Shown piece by piece: positions 55,464 through 64,000 of a stretch of 64,000 nucleotides of DNA. How positions within the stretch are numbered: position 1 is the stretch's first letter; each line of letters opens with the position of its first letter. The stretch lies in the NCBI RefSeq assembly GCF_001399675.1, contig NZ_LJCO01000052.1, positions 21,091 to 85,090 on the forward strand, written 5' to 3'. The notes under the pieces were generated by a model. It saw only the letters and a program-made list of their open reading frames with translations. It did no database searches and was not told the DNA's origin. The position numbers and the translations under genes are program-made. The stretch is from Paenalicyclobacillus ferrooxydans (GTDB taxonomy: Bacteria; Bacillota; Bacilli; Alicyclobacillales; Alicyclobacillaceae).

Positions 55464-56354
55464 ATGGATACCAAAGATATAGCCTTATTCCTAACAATCG
55501 CCAGACTAGGATCCATCTCTCGCACGGCAGAACACATGTATATGTCGCAATCAACAGTCACGGCCCATCTGCAAAGGCTCGAGCGTGCGCTTGGCTACGT
55601 ACTGTTTCATAGACTGCCAAACGGCGTGCAGCTCACGCCGGAAGGCCAACAATTGCTGCCGCTTGCAGAGCGTCTGACGGCTCTCGAAGATCAGATCCTG
55701 CACCCGGAAACAGAGCAAACCCCCATTCTTCGCATCATGTCCGGTCGGGCCTTCGTGTCTACGGACGTTCCTGAGTGTTTGCACCGCATGGCACGCAAAG
55801 CCAAAGTCCACCTCAAAGTGCGAATGGGTATGTATGACGAAATGATGAACGCGCTGCTCGCCAATCAAGTGGACTTTTGTTTCCTCGGCGAGCCCATTTA
55901 TCATCCAAATGTACGGTTGGTTGAATTCACACCGGATCGGATTGACCTGATTGTCCCGAAAAATCATTATTTTTCTCACAGCTACCCTGGCTTGCATGCC
56001 TTGAACCGTGAACCCTTTGTAGCCTTTGGGCGTTCGACGTCGCCGTTTCGGAAGCGGATCAGCGAAGTACTTGCAGGTCACAATGTGTATCCGCCGATCT
56101 CGATGGAGCTTGACAGCATCGACGGGATCAAGGCTATGGTTGGACACGGACTTGGCGTTTCCTTTTTACCGAGAAGAACCCTTCATGACGCGATCTATAA
56201 ATCCTATGAGACCATCGCGATGACAGGAGAAGAGTGGACAAGACCGACCCTGATTGCATATCCTGTCGTACAAGCGGACAGGCCGCTGACTGCCACCTTC
56301 CTTGAAGTCGTTAGCGAGTACTATGGCGATATTTCAAACCCGCAGAGGAGGTGA
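55464..56354 (+). CDS. LysR family transcriptional regulator
   Basis: 296-residue LTTR. The N-terminal helix-turn-helix is DIALFLTIARLGSISRTAEH followed by MSQSTVTAHLQRLERALG. The C-terminal effector domain contains VRLVEFTPDRIDLIVP and GLGVSFLPR. ATG 55464 is preferred since GGGAGG is six bases before; the ATG at 55458 directly abuts the site. Divergent from pepF, so pepF is a possible target. A TetR gene follows within 6 bp. Confidence 0.93.
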   Translation: MDTKDIALFLTIARLGSISRTAEHMYMSQSTVTAHLQRLERALGYVLFHRLPNGVQLTPEGQQLLPLAERLTALEDQILHPETEQTPILRIMSGRAFVSTDVPECLHRMARKAKVHLKVRMGMYDEMMNALLANQVDFCFLGEPIYHPNVRLVEFTPDRIDLIVPKNHYFSHSYPGLHALNREPFVAFGRSTSPFRKRISEVLAGHNVYPPISMELDSIDGIKAMVGHGLGVSFLPRRTLHDAIYKSYETIAMTGEEWTRPTLIAYPVVQADRPLTATFLEVVSEYYGDISNPQRR

Positions 56355-56360
56355 ACTGTC

Positions 56361-57020
56361 GTGCGTGTTCCCATGACCAAAGCCCAACGCCATGTTCATA
56401 TTCTGCGAGCTGCCAAGCAGTTGTTTGTGGAGCGTGGGTATGATGATGTGACCATTGCAGACGTGATTAAGGCGAGTGACATCGCCAGAGGTACTTTTTA
56501 TTTACACTTTGATTCGCTGGAGTCACTCTTAACGGCGCTGTTTGATGAAGTGGTCTTCAAAACTTGGAAGCGGATCGCTCCGATATTGGAACAGGTTGCA
56601 GACATTGAAACTTGTACCATCGAAACGGTTCGAGCGGTGTTTCGCATGTTCGATAATACCGAGGACTCTCTCATTGATGTGTTTTCCTCTGGCGGTGGCC
56701 AGGAGTTTATGAAGCGAAAAGAAGACGCGCTGTATAACCAGCTGGGCGGTCTCGTGGAACAAGCACTGATTAAGCGACATCACCTGCTGCATCAAGGACA
56801 AGTACCGGAAGCAGAACGCAACCTGAAGTGGACAGTGGTGATGGTCGTCTCCTTGGTCGCAAACATGTCGTATTATTCCGCCAACCATATCAGCGAAGCT
56901 GACCGCAGCGCATTTGAACAGCACCTCGTGAGCTTTGTCCTCGCGGGGATGATGAATCATATGAACGGGATCGAAGAGAAAAACGCCACCTGGCAGATTC
57001 CCAGAACAGTCGACCGGTAA
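56361..57020 (+). CDS. TetR family transcriptional regulator
   Basis: 219 residues. The DNA-binding domain is ILRAAKQLFVERGYDDVTIA, then DVIKASDIARGTFYLHFDSL. The C-terminal domain is helical and unlike named families, so the ligand is unknown. GTG start with GGAGGTGA. It forms an operon with the LysR gene, an uncommon pairing of two one-component regulators without an obvious target inside the transcript. Confidence 0.92.
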   Translation: MRVPMTKAQRHVHILRAAKQLFVERGYDDVTIADVIKASDIARGTFYLHFDSLESLLTALFDEVVFKTWKRIAPILEQVADIETCTIETVRAVFRMFDNTEDSLIDVFSSGGGQEFMKRKEDALYNQLGGLVEQALIKRHHLLHQGQVPEAERNLKWTVVMVVSLVANMSYYSANHISEADRSAFEQHLVSFVLAGMMNHMNGIEEKNATWQIPRTVDR

Positions 57021-57050
57021 AGCGGCATTCTTGAGTCACATCTCAGAATG

Positions 57051-57092
57051 CAAAGAAGGCTGCCCGAAATGACAGGCAGCCTTCTTTGTCAC
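57051..57092. terminator. Bidirectional terminator between the TetR and transketolase genes
   Basis: Perfect 14-bp stem (57051-57064 with 57075-57088) with CAAAGAAGG arms and a T-rich tail on both strands. Confidence 0.85.
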
Positions 57093-57117
57093 TGATTTCA
57101 CTTTCACCCACGCACCA

Positions 57118-57214
57118 CTTACTTCATCAACTCATGCATGCCTGCCTCCGCGGGTGCATGCCTGCTTCGGTGGGTGCACAGGCTGATTGACCGATACCTT
57201 CTTACTTCATCAAC
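57118..57214. repeat. Duplicated end of the transketolase gene
   Basis: The 14-mer CTTACTTCATCAAC occurs at 57118-57131 and again at 57201-57214, where it includes the stop codon. Between them TGCATGCCTGC and GGGTGCA words repeat twice. Confidence 0.85.
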
Positions 57215-59190
57215 CCTCGTGCAATCGACAGGACATTGTCCTCTGTAAAGCCGTACTCTTCCACCACGATGTCTCCAGGAGCAGAAGCGCCAAACCGATT
57301 GATCGTGAGAACGCGGCCATTTAGACCCACGTAGTGATACCACGGCATCGGATGGGCCATTTCCACTGCCAGACGATTCGTGACGTATGCCGGCAATACG
57401 GACTCCTTGTAGGCCTCTGTCTGTTCTTCAAACAACTCCATCGACGTCATGTTGATAACGCGGACAGCAACCCCTTCATTGGCCAGCGTTTTCGCCGCCG
57501 CGAGCACCAGGTGGACTTCCGAACCAGTTGCCAACAGGATCAACTGATTTCCATCACCATGCTGGTACAAAACGTAACCGCCGCGCTCGAAATCCGCTGC
57601 ATGCTGCTCGACCTCTGCCAGCGTCGGAAGTTTCTGCCGCGAGAGAGCCAGTGCCACAGGTGCATCTCTATGTGTCAACGCATAACGGAAGGCCTGCGCT
57701 GTTTCCGTCGCGTCTGCGGGCCGAAATACGCGAAATCCAGGGATCAGGCGAAGCGATGCCAGTTGTTCAACCGGCTCGTGCGTGGGGCCGTCTTCTCCAA
57801 CAGCGATACTGTCGTGCGTGAAAGCATGGATTACGGGCTGCTTCATCAGGGCAGACAGTCGAAGTGCTGGGCGGAGGTAATCGCAGAAGACGAGGAACGT
57901 GCCTGCAAACGGGATCACGCCGCCGTGAAGCGTCATGCCGTTCAGCATTGCTCCCATCGCATGCTCACGCACACCGTAAAAGAAGTTTCGACCTTGGTAG
58001 TTGCCTTTCTCAAAGTGACCGAGGTCATTCAACATTGTCTTGTTCGATCCGGACAAGTCTGCAGAGCCGCCGATCAGAAATGGAACATGCGGCGCAATCG
58101 CGTTGATGACTTTGCCAAACGCGTCTCTCGTTGCTACTCCCCCGCTGAACTTCGGTAGAACAGCATCAAAGTCGATATGAACGTTCCCGTGCATGGCATC
58201 GACGAAGGTTTGGGCCAAGTCTGGGTGCTCGCGTCCATAAGCTTCGACAACTTCATCCCACGCAGCCTCTGCAGCTTCGCCTTCCTTGGCACGTGCTGCA
58301 TAAAGGTCACGGACCTCAGCCGGAACATAAAACTCTTCATGGTTCCACTCATACGCTTCTTTCGCCTTTTGGACTTCTTCCGCCCCAAGCGGAGACCCGT
58401 GGGCCTTGTTCGTTCCCTGTTTGGTCGGTGCGCCGTAGCCAATAATGGTTTTGACTTCAATCAAGGTCGGACGACCAACCGAATGGCGGGCTTCGTCAAT
58501 CGCCTTTTCGATCTCGTCCATATCATTGCCGTCCTCTACCCGCAGCACATTCCATCCGTATGCGCGGAAGCGGCCCTTGACGTCTTCCGTAAAGGACCAG
58601 TCGGTCGGTCCGTCGAGTGAAATATTGTTGGAATCATAAAGGACAATCAGTCGTTCCAAGCCAAGGTGCCCAGCGAGTGAGGCGGCTTCTGAGGCAACAC
58701 CTTCCATCAGATCGCCATCGCCGCACAGGACATATGTATAGTGATCCGATAGCGCTGCATCATCGCGATTAAATGTGGCGGCAACGAACCGCTCTGCCAT
58801 GGCCATACCGACAGCCATCGCAATCCCCTGTCCAAGCGGCCCCGTCGTGGCATCGACACCCGAGGTATGACCGTACTCTGGGTGACCCGGCGTTTTTGAC
58901 CCCCATTGTCGGAAGTTCTTCAAGTCCTCGATAGATACATCAAAGCCAGAAAGGTGAAGAAGGCTGTACAACAACATCGAGCCGTGTCCCGCTGACAACA
59001 CAAATCGGTCACGATTGAACCATTTGGGGTTCTTTGGATTGTAGTTTAAAAAACGAGTCCATAAGACATGTGCCATCGGTGCGGCCCCCATCGGTAACCC
59101 GGGATGGCCTGAGTTCGCACGTTCAATCGCATCGATCGACAAGGTTCGAATGGTCTGAACCGCTAGTTGATCTGCCTTCGTAAACGGCAT
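57202..59190 (-). CDS. tkt: Transketolase
   Basis: Thiamine-diphosphate enzyme of the non-oxidative pentose phosphate pathway. 662 residues, the normal length. N-terminal [18 protein letters not shown], ThDP-binding [20 protein letters not shown] with [19 protein letters not shown], and the pyrimidine domain [14 protein letters not shown] and [16 protein letters not shown] are intact. The ATG at 59190 has GGAG seven bases before it; the frame runs open to 59643 over non-coding sequence. Confidence 0.97.
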   Translation of the reverse strand: MPFTKADQLAVQTIRTLSIDAIERANSGHPGLPMGAAPMAHVLWTRFLNYNPKNPKWFNRDRFVLSAGHGSMLLYSLLHLSGFDVSIEDLKNFRQWGSKTPGHPEYGHTSGVDATTGPLGQGIAMAVGMAMAERFVAATFNRDDAALSDHYTYVLCGDGDLMEGVASEAASLAGHLGLERLIVLYDSNNISLDGPTDWSFTEDVKGRFRAYGWNVLRVEDGNDMDEIEKAIDEARHSVGRPTLIEVKTIIGYGAPTKQGTNKAHGSPLGAEEVQKAKEAYEWNHEEFYVPAEVRDLYAARAKEGEAAEAAWDEVVEAYGREHPDLAQTFVDAMHGNVHIDFDAVLPKFSGGVATRDAFGKVINAIAPHVPFLIGGSADLSGSNKTMLNDLGHFEKGNYQGRNFFYGVREHAMGAMLNGMTLHGGVIPFAGTFLVFCDYLRPALRLSALMKQPVIHAFTHDSIAVGEDGPTHEPVEQLASLRLIPGFRVFRPADATETAQAFRYALTHRDAPVALALSRQKLPTLAEVEQHAADFERGGYVLYQHGDGNQLILLATGSEVHLVLAAAKTLANEGVAVRVINMTSMELFEEQTEAYKESVLPAYVTNRLAVEMAHPMPWYHYVGLNGRVLTINRFGASAPGDIVVEEYGFTEDNVLSIARGLMK

Positions 59191-59471
59191 ATAGTGCTCC
59201 ACTCCTTCGCATTCGTGCAACGTATTGGACTGCGTTGCACCACTTCGCAAGTATGATAGCACTCCCGTTGGAAACCGCCAAATAGTGAAGCGCATACAAA
59301 ATATCCGGTTTGATCGGAAGGCAGTTCGACACCGGATCCAGCCCAGCAGCACCATCGAAGGCAGTCCCATATCGGATCGTCCCCGACCGCTCCCATCCAG
59401 GCGGGCCGCCACCGAATCGCGCCAACGCCACCGTTCAGGCAGTGCGATACGGCAGCACGCTCGACGCGCCA

Positions 59472-60662
59472 TCAAGTCGAGTAACGAAGCTGCACGATGC
59501 CGGTGACGTAAAAGATGGCAGCAAACGCAGCGAGGACGCCGAGCGGCAGCCACAGGGCCGATGTAATGGTTCCTGAAGTGACTTGATCGAACGCCTTCAT
59601 CGTCCAGCTTTGCGGCACAAACCAAGCCAGATGCTGCATCCACGTCGGCTCAATCTCGAGCGGCCAATACACCCCGCCAATCATGCACGTGCCAATCGCC
59701 ACAAAGCTTCCGATGCCCATTTGCTGTTCCGTCGTCTGCACCAAGTTGGCGACGCACAGAGCAATGCCGCACATCGCGAGCACGTATAGGGATACAACGA
59801 GTGCTATCCAGCCATTCCACGGTACGTGAATCCCAAAGATAAAACGACTGGCCAGCACCAAAATGGCGTATTGGATCCACCCCATCACAAAGAACGCGAT
59901 CCCGTAGCCAGCCACCACGGTCCCCTTGTTCATGGGACTCGCGAGCATCCGCTTCCATGTGCCGGTGATTCGCTCATTCAAAACAGAACTCGTACTCCCG
60001 AACACGGTGAACACAATGAACATCACACTGAATCCCATGGTCGACAAGGCCCCCTGTGACAACGTATGAGTTTGCACATGTCCCCCGCTTGAGATCAGTT
60101 CCTGCTTGGTGGACAAAAGCGGATGAATCTTGTCTGCTGACTTCATGGCATGAACAAATGCGGACACCACCTGATCCGGTGTTGCTCCACCTTTGATTGC
60201 TGCCTGCATGGCAGGCTCACCGAATAACATCCACTGCCTGATGGAGGTCTGCAGGGAAGCCGTGGCGGTTGCGATGTCCTGATTGCCGCCCACGTTCGGT
60301 GCTGCAGTCCACCCTACAGTCATCGGCCGACCCGCTGCCGCATCAGCCTCAAAACCGGCTGGAATAGACATAATCACGCTCACCTTCATCTGCCGCATCA
60401 GGCGGTCCTCGTCATTCGGACTGACCTGTTCCAGTTGGATCGCAGGATCGGATTTCAGCTGACCGATGATGGAAGCGGACAGGGCGCTGTGGTCTTGGTC
60501 AACCACGGCAACCGGGATCTTGTTGTTCGTCCCGCCAAGGGTAGGAACCACGCCAAAAACAAATGTAAACGCCAAAGGGAGGACGATCATGAACATCCAG
60601 TTCCCGCGATTGCGAAACGACGTCTTAAGAAACCTCGTGACAATGGACAAGATGGTTTTCAC
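59472..60662 (-). CDS. ABC-2 type transporter permease (second permease)
   Basis: 396 residues: one N-terminal helix ([17 protein letters not shown]), a large extracytoplasmic domain (about residues 45-190), and five C-terminal helices with the ABC-2 pattern [20 protein letters not shown]. This YhgE/Pip-like or ABC2_membrane_3 arrangement is common in bacitracin-, antibiotic- or lipid-exporting systems. The GTG start lies 3 bp after the upstream permease stop. The substrate is not predictable. Confidence 0.9.
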   Translation of the reverse strand: MKTILSIVTRFLKTSFRNRGNWMFMIVLPLAFTFVFGVVPTLGGTNNKIPVAVVDQDHSALSASIIGQLKSDPAIQLEQVSPNDEDRLMRQMKVSVIMSIPAGFEADAAAGRPMTVGWTAAPNVGGNQDIATATASLQTSIRQWMLFGEPAMQAAIKGGATPDQVVSAFVHAMKSADKIHPLLSTKQELISSGGHVQTHTLSQGALSTMGFSVMFIVFTVFGSTSSVLNERITGTWKRMLASPMNKGTVVAGYGIAFFVMGWIQYAILVLASRFIFGIHVPWNGWIALVVSLYVLAMCGIALCVANLVQTTEQQMGIGSFVAIGTCMIGGVYWPLEIEPTWMQHLAWFVPQSWTMKAFDQVTSGTITSALWLPLGVLAAFAAIFYVTGIVQLRYST

Positions 60663-60665
60663 CGC

Positions 60666-62057
60666 TTATACCCCCTTTCGCGATGGAGCGCCATATCGAA
60701 TGCCTCCAAGCGTACCCAGGAAGATACCTACAAATACGAGATAAAACACCGGGATCCAAAGTTCCGCTGTCGACACACCCATCACTGAGTCGACCAAACG
60801 CGTGAGCGCCTGACCGTTTGGCAATACCTGCGCGATCCACTGCATCATCTGCGGAAATCCATAGATGGGAAAGATGCTTCCGCCAAGCACTGCAGCGATG
60901 TTCGCACCAATGCTGGCAAGGCCGTTGACCACCTGAACGGATCGGATGGTGCTGCCGAGAAGTGTGGAAATGCCTGCCACAGAAGCTGCATAACCGGCCA
61001 GAACGAGGGCTGTCTGACCAACCGGACCGAGTTGAATCTGCAAGATGAACCGGGAGCAGAGGAGAAGGATTGCACCTTGCACGAGCATAATGAGGAACGT
61101 CGCCAGCCACTGTCCGATGGCCAGCGTCACATGCCCGACTGGGGCAGCCAGCAGACGTTTGTAACGGTCACCACGGCGCTCCTGGACCATACTGGTTGCG
61201 CGGCTGATGGCGTTTGACAAGAGAAACATCACCATCATGCCGATAGCATAATAGGAGCCAGCCGTCACAGGCCGCAAGTTTGACATGCTGTTGATAAATG
61301 TAACAGCAGGGCTGGTCCCTTGTGAAACAACCGAGGAAGACGATGCGGCTTTCCCAGTCGTTGGTGCCAATCCGCCTGTACTGTTGGTGCTCGTGGCTCC
61401 TGTGCTCGTGGCTCCTGTGCTCGTGGCTCCTGTGCTGGCGGCTCCTGTGCTGGCGGCTCCTGTGCTCGTGGCTCCTGCGCTCGTGGCTCCTGCGCTCGTG
61501 GCTCCTGCGCTCGTGGCTCCTGTGCTGCCAGCGTTATTCAACGCACTGTTGGTGACTGGGCTCTTCATTGCTGGGCTCTGCGTGGCGATGGTCTTCAGGT
61601 ACTGAACATCCGCCAGTTCAAGGCCATAGCTGGAAACCAATTGATTGACGAGGTCCCTCGTAAAGGAGTGCGCAGACGTGACTTCAACCGGCAAAGCAAC
61701 AGTCTTCCCTTGACCTGTCTCAGAGGTGAACGATCTCGGTATTACGAGTGCCCCATCCACCTGACCTTGGTTTACCTCATTCAGCGCCTCAGCAGCGTTA
61801 GACACGTCAACGACACGAACGAATCCTGTCTGTTGACGCAGGTAATCCACGAGTTGGGCTCCGGCGGCCCCTCTATCTTCGTTCACGACGGCTACTTTTG
61901 AGATCTGATGTGTTGTTCCTGAGAACAATCCCCCTAGGGCAAAACTCAAAATGGAGGTTAGCATGACAGGAAAGGCAATCAGCATGATAAAAGCCCTGCG
62001 ATCTCTGATCAGCTGTTTCCATTGAATCAAGGCGATGGAAAATGAGAGACGGATCAT
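60666..62057 (-). CDS. ABC-2 type transporter permease with a Gly-Ala-Thr-Ser repeat loop
   Basis: 463 residues, same fold as the next permease: N-terminal helix, extracytoplasmic domain, and C-terminal helices with SMVQERRGDRYKRLLAAPVG. The external domain holds a 9-unit pentapeptide repeat GATSA/GATST/GAAST (about residues 179-223) coded by a 15-bp minisatellite. It overlaps the ATPase stop by 4 bp. The two permeases likely form a heterodimer with one ATPase. Confidence 0.9.
   Translation of the reverse strand: MIRLSFSIALIQWKQLIRDRRAFIMLIAFPVMLTSILSFALGGLFSGTTHQISKVAVVNEDRGAAGAQLVDYLRQQTGFVRVVDVSNAAEALNEVNQGQVDGALVIPRSFTSETGQGKTVALPVEVTSAHSFTRDLVNQLVSSYGLELADVQYLKTIATQSPAMKSPVTNSALNNAGSTGATSAGATSAGATSAGATSTGAASTGAASTGATSTGATSTGATSTNSTGGLAPTTGKAASSSSVVSQGTSPAVTFINSMSNLRPVTAGSYYAIGMMVMFLLSNAISRATSMVQERRGDRYKRLLAAPVGHVTLAIGQWLATFLIMLVQGAILLLCSRFILQIQLGPVGQTALVLAGYAASVAGISTLLGSTIRSVQVVNGLASIGANIAAVLGGSIFPIYGFPQMMQWIAQVLPNGQALTRLVDSVMGVSTAELWIPVFYLVFVGIFLGTLGGIRYGAPSRKGV
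61388..61522. repeat. 15-bp coding minisatellite in the permease gene
   Basis: Nine units of GTGCTCGTGGCTCCT with GGCG/CTCG and T/C variants. Every unit keeps the reading frame (15 bp, five codons). Confidence 0.9.
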
Positions 62058-63010
62058 CCCTGGTCACCTGCCTCCCCGACAGAGTCCCGCAAGCGGCGCC
62101 CGGTGAGGTGAAGAAATGCGCTCTCAAGATTCGGCTGAGCTACGTCTATTTTTTGTAACTCACAGCTTTGATTTGCAATGATACTGACTGCGCGACTGAC
62201 AGCCACAGCCGCATTCTGGGCCTGAAACACCAATGTGTCTCCTTCAACCTGCACATTTTGAAAGGTCATGTCGTGCTCGAGCTGGCGCGTGAGGTCCCCA
62301 ATTTCTCCGGACAACTGCATCGTGATCGTCGAGCGTGCCCCCGCCAGCTGTCTTACGTCCTCGAGATTTCCGTACGCAATCAACTCACCGTTGTCCATAA
62401 TCGCTAGCCGCTGACAGAGGTACTGGACTTCTTCCATGTAATGACTCGTATATATGACGGTCATCCCCTCACGGTTGAGGGTCTTTACCGTCTCAAGGAT
62501 GTGGTTGCGAGACTGGGGATCGATCCCAACGGTTGGTTCGTCCATGATGAGGATCTCTGGACGATGAATCATCGCGACGGCGATGTTTAAACGCCGCTGC
62601 ATTCCTCCGGAAAAGCGTTTCGCGAGCTGCTTACGGTGTTCTGTCAGTCCGGCAACCTGCAAACACCAATCCAAATTGTCCCGAAGCTTCGCTCCTGTGA
62701 CACCGTAAATCTGTCCCCAGAACCGGAGGTTTTCTTCTGCGGTCAGGTTTTCATACAGGGCAATGGACTGCGGTACAAGGCCCATCCTTTGTTTCAGATA
62801 CTTTGGCTCGTCTTTTAATCGATGGCCGTCCAAGCGGACTTCTCCGCTGTTCGGAATGAGCAGACCCGTCATCATCGACAATGTCGTCGATTTTCCTGCA
62901 CCGTTTGGCCCAAGCAGACCAAAGGCGTCGCCTTTTTTAACCTGGAAGCTGATGTTATCAACCGCAACATGTTGACCGAACCGTTTGTGCAAGGACTCCA
63001 CTTCAAGCAT
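62054..63010 (-). CDS. ABC transporter ATP-binding protein
   Basis: 318 residues. Walker A GPNGAGKSTT, Q-loop QSIALYENLT, signature FSGGMQRRLN, Walker B ILIMDEPTVGIDP and H-loop YTSHYMEEV are all present. The C-terminal roughly 90 residues form an accessory domain typical of ABC-2 drug or lipid exporters (DrrA/NatA type). AAGGGGGTC precedes the ATG. First gene of the three-gene operon; each junction overlaps or nearly touches. Confidence 0.95.
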   Translation of the reverse strand: MLEVESLHKRFGQHVAVDNISFQVKKGDAFGLLGPNGAGKSTTLSMMTGLLIPNSGEVRLDGHRLKDEPKYLKQRMGLVPQSIALYENLTAEENLRFWGQIYGVTGAKLRDNLDWCLQVAGLTEHRKQLAKRFSGGMQRRLNIAVAMIHRPEILIMDEPTVGIDPQSRNHILETVKTLNREGMTVIYTSHYMEEVQYLCQRLAIMDNGELIAYGNLEDVRQLAGARSTITMQLSGEIGDLTRQLEHDMTFQNVQVEGDTLVFQAQNAAVAVSRAVSIIANQSCELQKIDVAQPNLESAFLHLTGRRLRDSVGEAGDQG

Positions 63011-63073
63011 AATGAGACCCCCTTTGCATTGAACAAAGTCATCATATCAAGCGATGCCGCGTACCACATGTGC

Positions 63074-63111
63074 AAAAAGATAGAAAAGACCGGGCCGCGT
63101 GGCCCGGTCTT
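63074..63111 (-). terminator. Leftward terminator upstream of the ABC operon
   Basis: Perfect 11-bp stem AAGACCGGGCC/GGCCCGGTCTT with a 4-base loop, followed on the minus strand by TTCTATCTTTTT. It would stop leftward transcripts entering the operon from the IS side. Confidence 0.7.
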
Positions 63112-63399
63112 ACCGCATTAAACCGTATTGAACCATGACGAAAGTCATGGTTACCATTTTTCTTTAAGGTGGTTTGAAGGCGTTACACGTTTGCTTCATC
63201 ACGTCACACGTATTTAATCGTTTGGTGTTGTGGTTTACCGTTAGAGGCCTGAGATGCCCGAGATGCCGTAGATGCCGTAGATGCCTGGCAAATGGATTAT
63301 CTGCAGTTGAATCTTAAGTCGATTTGAGCCACTTAACGACCAAGAACGAGCGAGGACAAGTCGGTTTCACCCACTAGCGTTGCATTAACTTTTTAGTGG

Positions 63400-63425
63400 T
63401 TTGTCAACGGGTACCCGTTGACAAA
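63400..63425. repeat. 26-bp perfect palindrome
   Basis: Left half TTTGTCAACGGGT and its exact complement on the right, with no loop base. It includes TTGACA near its right end. It may be an operator or lie close to an IS end. Confidence 0.9.
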
Positions 63426-63540
63426 TTAAATATTTTAAACCTTATGAAGATTCATGATTGTGTAACCCCTATACATATAAAGATTCCTTAGAATAGATGT
63501 ACAGGTAGCCCTGTCCAAATCTAATCTAAGGAACCCAAGC

Positions 63541-64000
63541 ATGAATAAGGGTATCATGAAATCCACTTTGGCGGAATACCTAGTTTCTCTAGATACGAAA
63601 TTAATGTTGAAACAAATTCAGTTACTACACCTGGACAAGTACACGAAAAAGCTCGATTCTATCAAGCTCACTCAGCTACTGCTCTTTGCCCAGGTCAATC
63701 AGATTTCGTCACTAACATCACTCAGCCGTAAGTTGAACGAGACAAAGGAACTACAGTCGGAAATCGGAATTCAGTCCATCAGTGCATCACAGTTGTCACG
63801 AAAGCTGCGTCATTTGGAACAGGCATTTTTAGACTCTGTTCTTCAACATTGCATTGCGCAACTTGTTCGCAGAATTGGACTGAAAAAGGCCACGAAGCAA
63901 TTAGGTCGCATTAACCTAGTCGACTCTTCCACCATAACGCTGTGTTTGTCCCAATACCCTTGGGCCCTGTATCTTCCGACCCATGCTGGTGTCAAATTAC
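63541..64000 (+). mobile_element. IS4-type transposase, N-terminal part (cut by window edge)
   Basis: The open frame starts at ATG 63541 and runs off the window (153 codons visible). It shows the DUF4372-like helical N-terminus (SLTSLSRKLNETKELQ, ISASQLSRKLRHLEQAFLDS) and the first catalytic Asp in NLVDSSTITLCLS, the D of the DDE triad in IS4-family transposases. The element's terminal inverted repeat was not identified with confidence; AT content is higher than the neighbours, consistent with acquired DNA. Confidence 0.85.

Larger units (their letters stand above)
63011..63540. other. Intergenic region between the ABC operon and the transposase
   Basis: No gene seen. It holds a terminator-like hairpin (63074-63111), a short GATGCCGTA repeat (about 63250-63285), and a 26-bp perfect palindrome (63400-63425). 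The last 130 bp before the transposase are AT-rich and may include the end of the insertion element. Confidence 0.6.

Noticed and set aside
59191..59643. 150-residue N-terminal extension of transketolase
   Set aside because: The family start is at 59190 with a good ribosome site; the extension has no homology and is Arg/Cys-rich shadow translation.

Overview
The window reads as chromosomal DNA of a moderately GC-rich, spore-forming member of the Bacillales, most likely Alicyclobacillus or a near relative. The grounds are a bacillithiol deacetylase next to YojF, CotF-type coat proteins, a YtpB-type terpene synthase, a methionine operon under an S-box riboswitch, a DynA-like dynamin pair, and many TTG/GTG starts behind strong Shine-Dalgarno sites. 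The genus is inference. No rRNA, tRNA or CRISPR array was seen.

Layout. 0-8 kb: HtrA-like protease (cut by the left edge), two overlapping dynamin GTPases, an M42 peptidase, a tetraprenyl-beta-curcumene synthase-like gene and a small membrane protein. 8-23 kb: housekeeping and transport genes (FolB, OsmC-like, MFS, YihY, RluA-type pseudouridine synthase, NifU-like, GNAT, PcrA, FolE, acyl-CoA ligase, DJ-1/PfpI, lipoprotein cyclophilin). 23-28 kb: metY-metX-hom, transcribed leftward behind an S-box riboswitch. 28-34 kb: cytidylyltransferase-like, CDP-alcohol phosphotransferase and glycosyltransferase genes, a YiiX-like hydrolase, a tiny acidic ORF, and an ECF sigma factor overlapping a membrane regulator. 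34-43 kb: acyl-CoA ligase, acyl-CoA dehydrogenase, thioredoxin-like, BshB2/YojF, M32 carboxypeptidase, phosphodiester glycosidase, sulfurtransferase, SDR. 43-59 kb: pentose-phosphate genes (zwf, gnd, tkt) mixed with a cyclase, HAD phosphatase, ThyX-like protein, coat proteins, mnmA, pepF and two regulators. 59-63 kb: an ABC-2 exporter operon. The right edge cuts an IS4-type transposase.

The most unusual content is non-coding. Short palindromes of the form GGAA-N5-TTCC occur as a 15-copy array at 52.75-53.5 kb with a 51-52 bp period, close to five helical turns. They also occur as two dispersed four-member clusters (23.09-23.27 kb and 46.72-46.90 kb) that share the same spacing, 51/52-60-51/52 bp. 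Stem bases differ between members in a compensatory way. Each set lies beyond the 3' end of a leftward gene (hom, gnd, pepF), separated from it by GC-rich low-complexity DNA. Minisatellites are frequent, and in four genes a duplicated segment includes the stop codon.

Functional links: metY, metX and hom form the route from aspartate semialdehyde to homocysteine. zwf, gnd and tkt supply NADPH and pentoses. YojF/BshB2 and the thioredoxin-like protein suggest low-molecular-weight thiol metabolism. The 28-31 kb cluster probably makes a CDP-activated lipid or envelope glycoconjugate of unknown identity.
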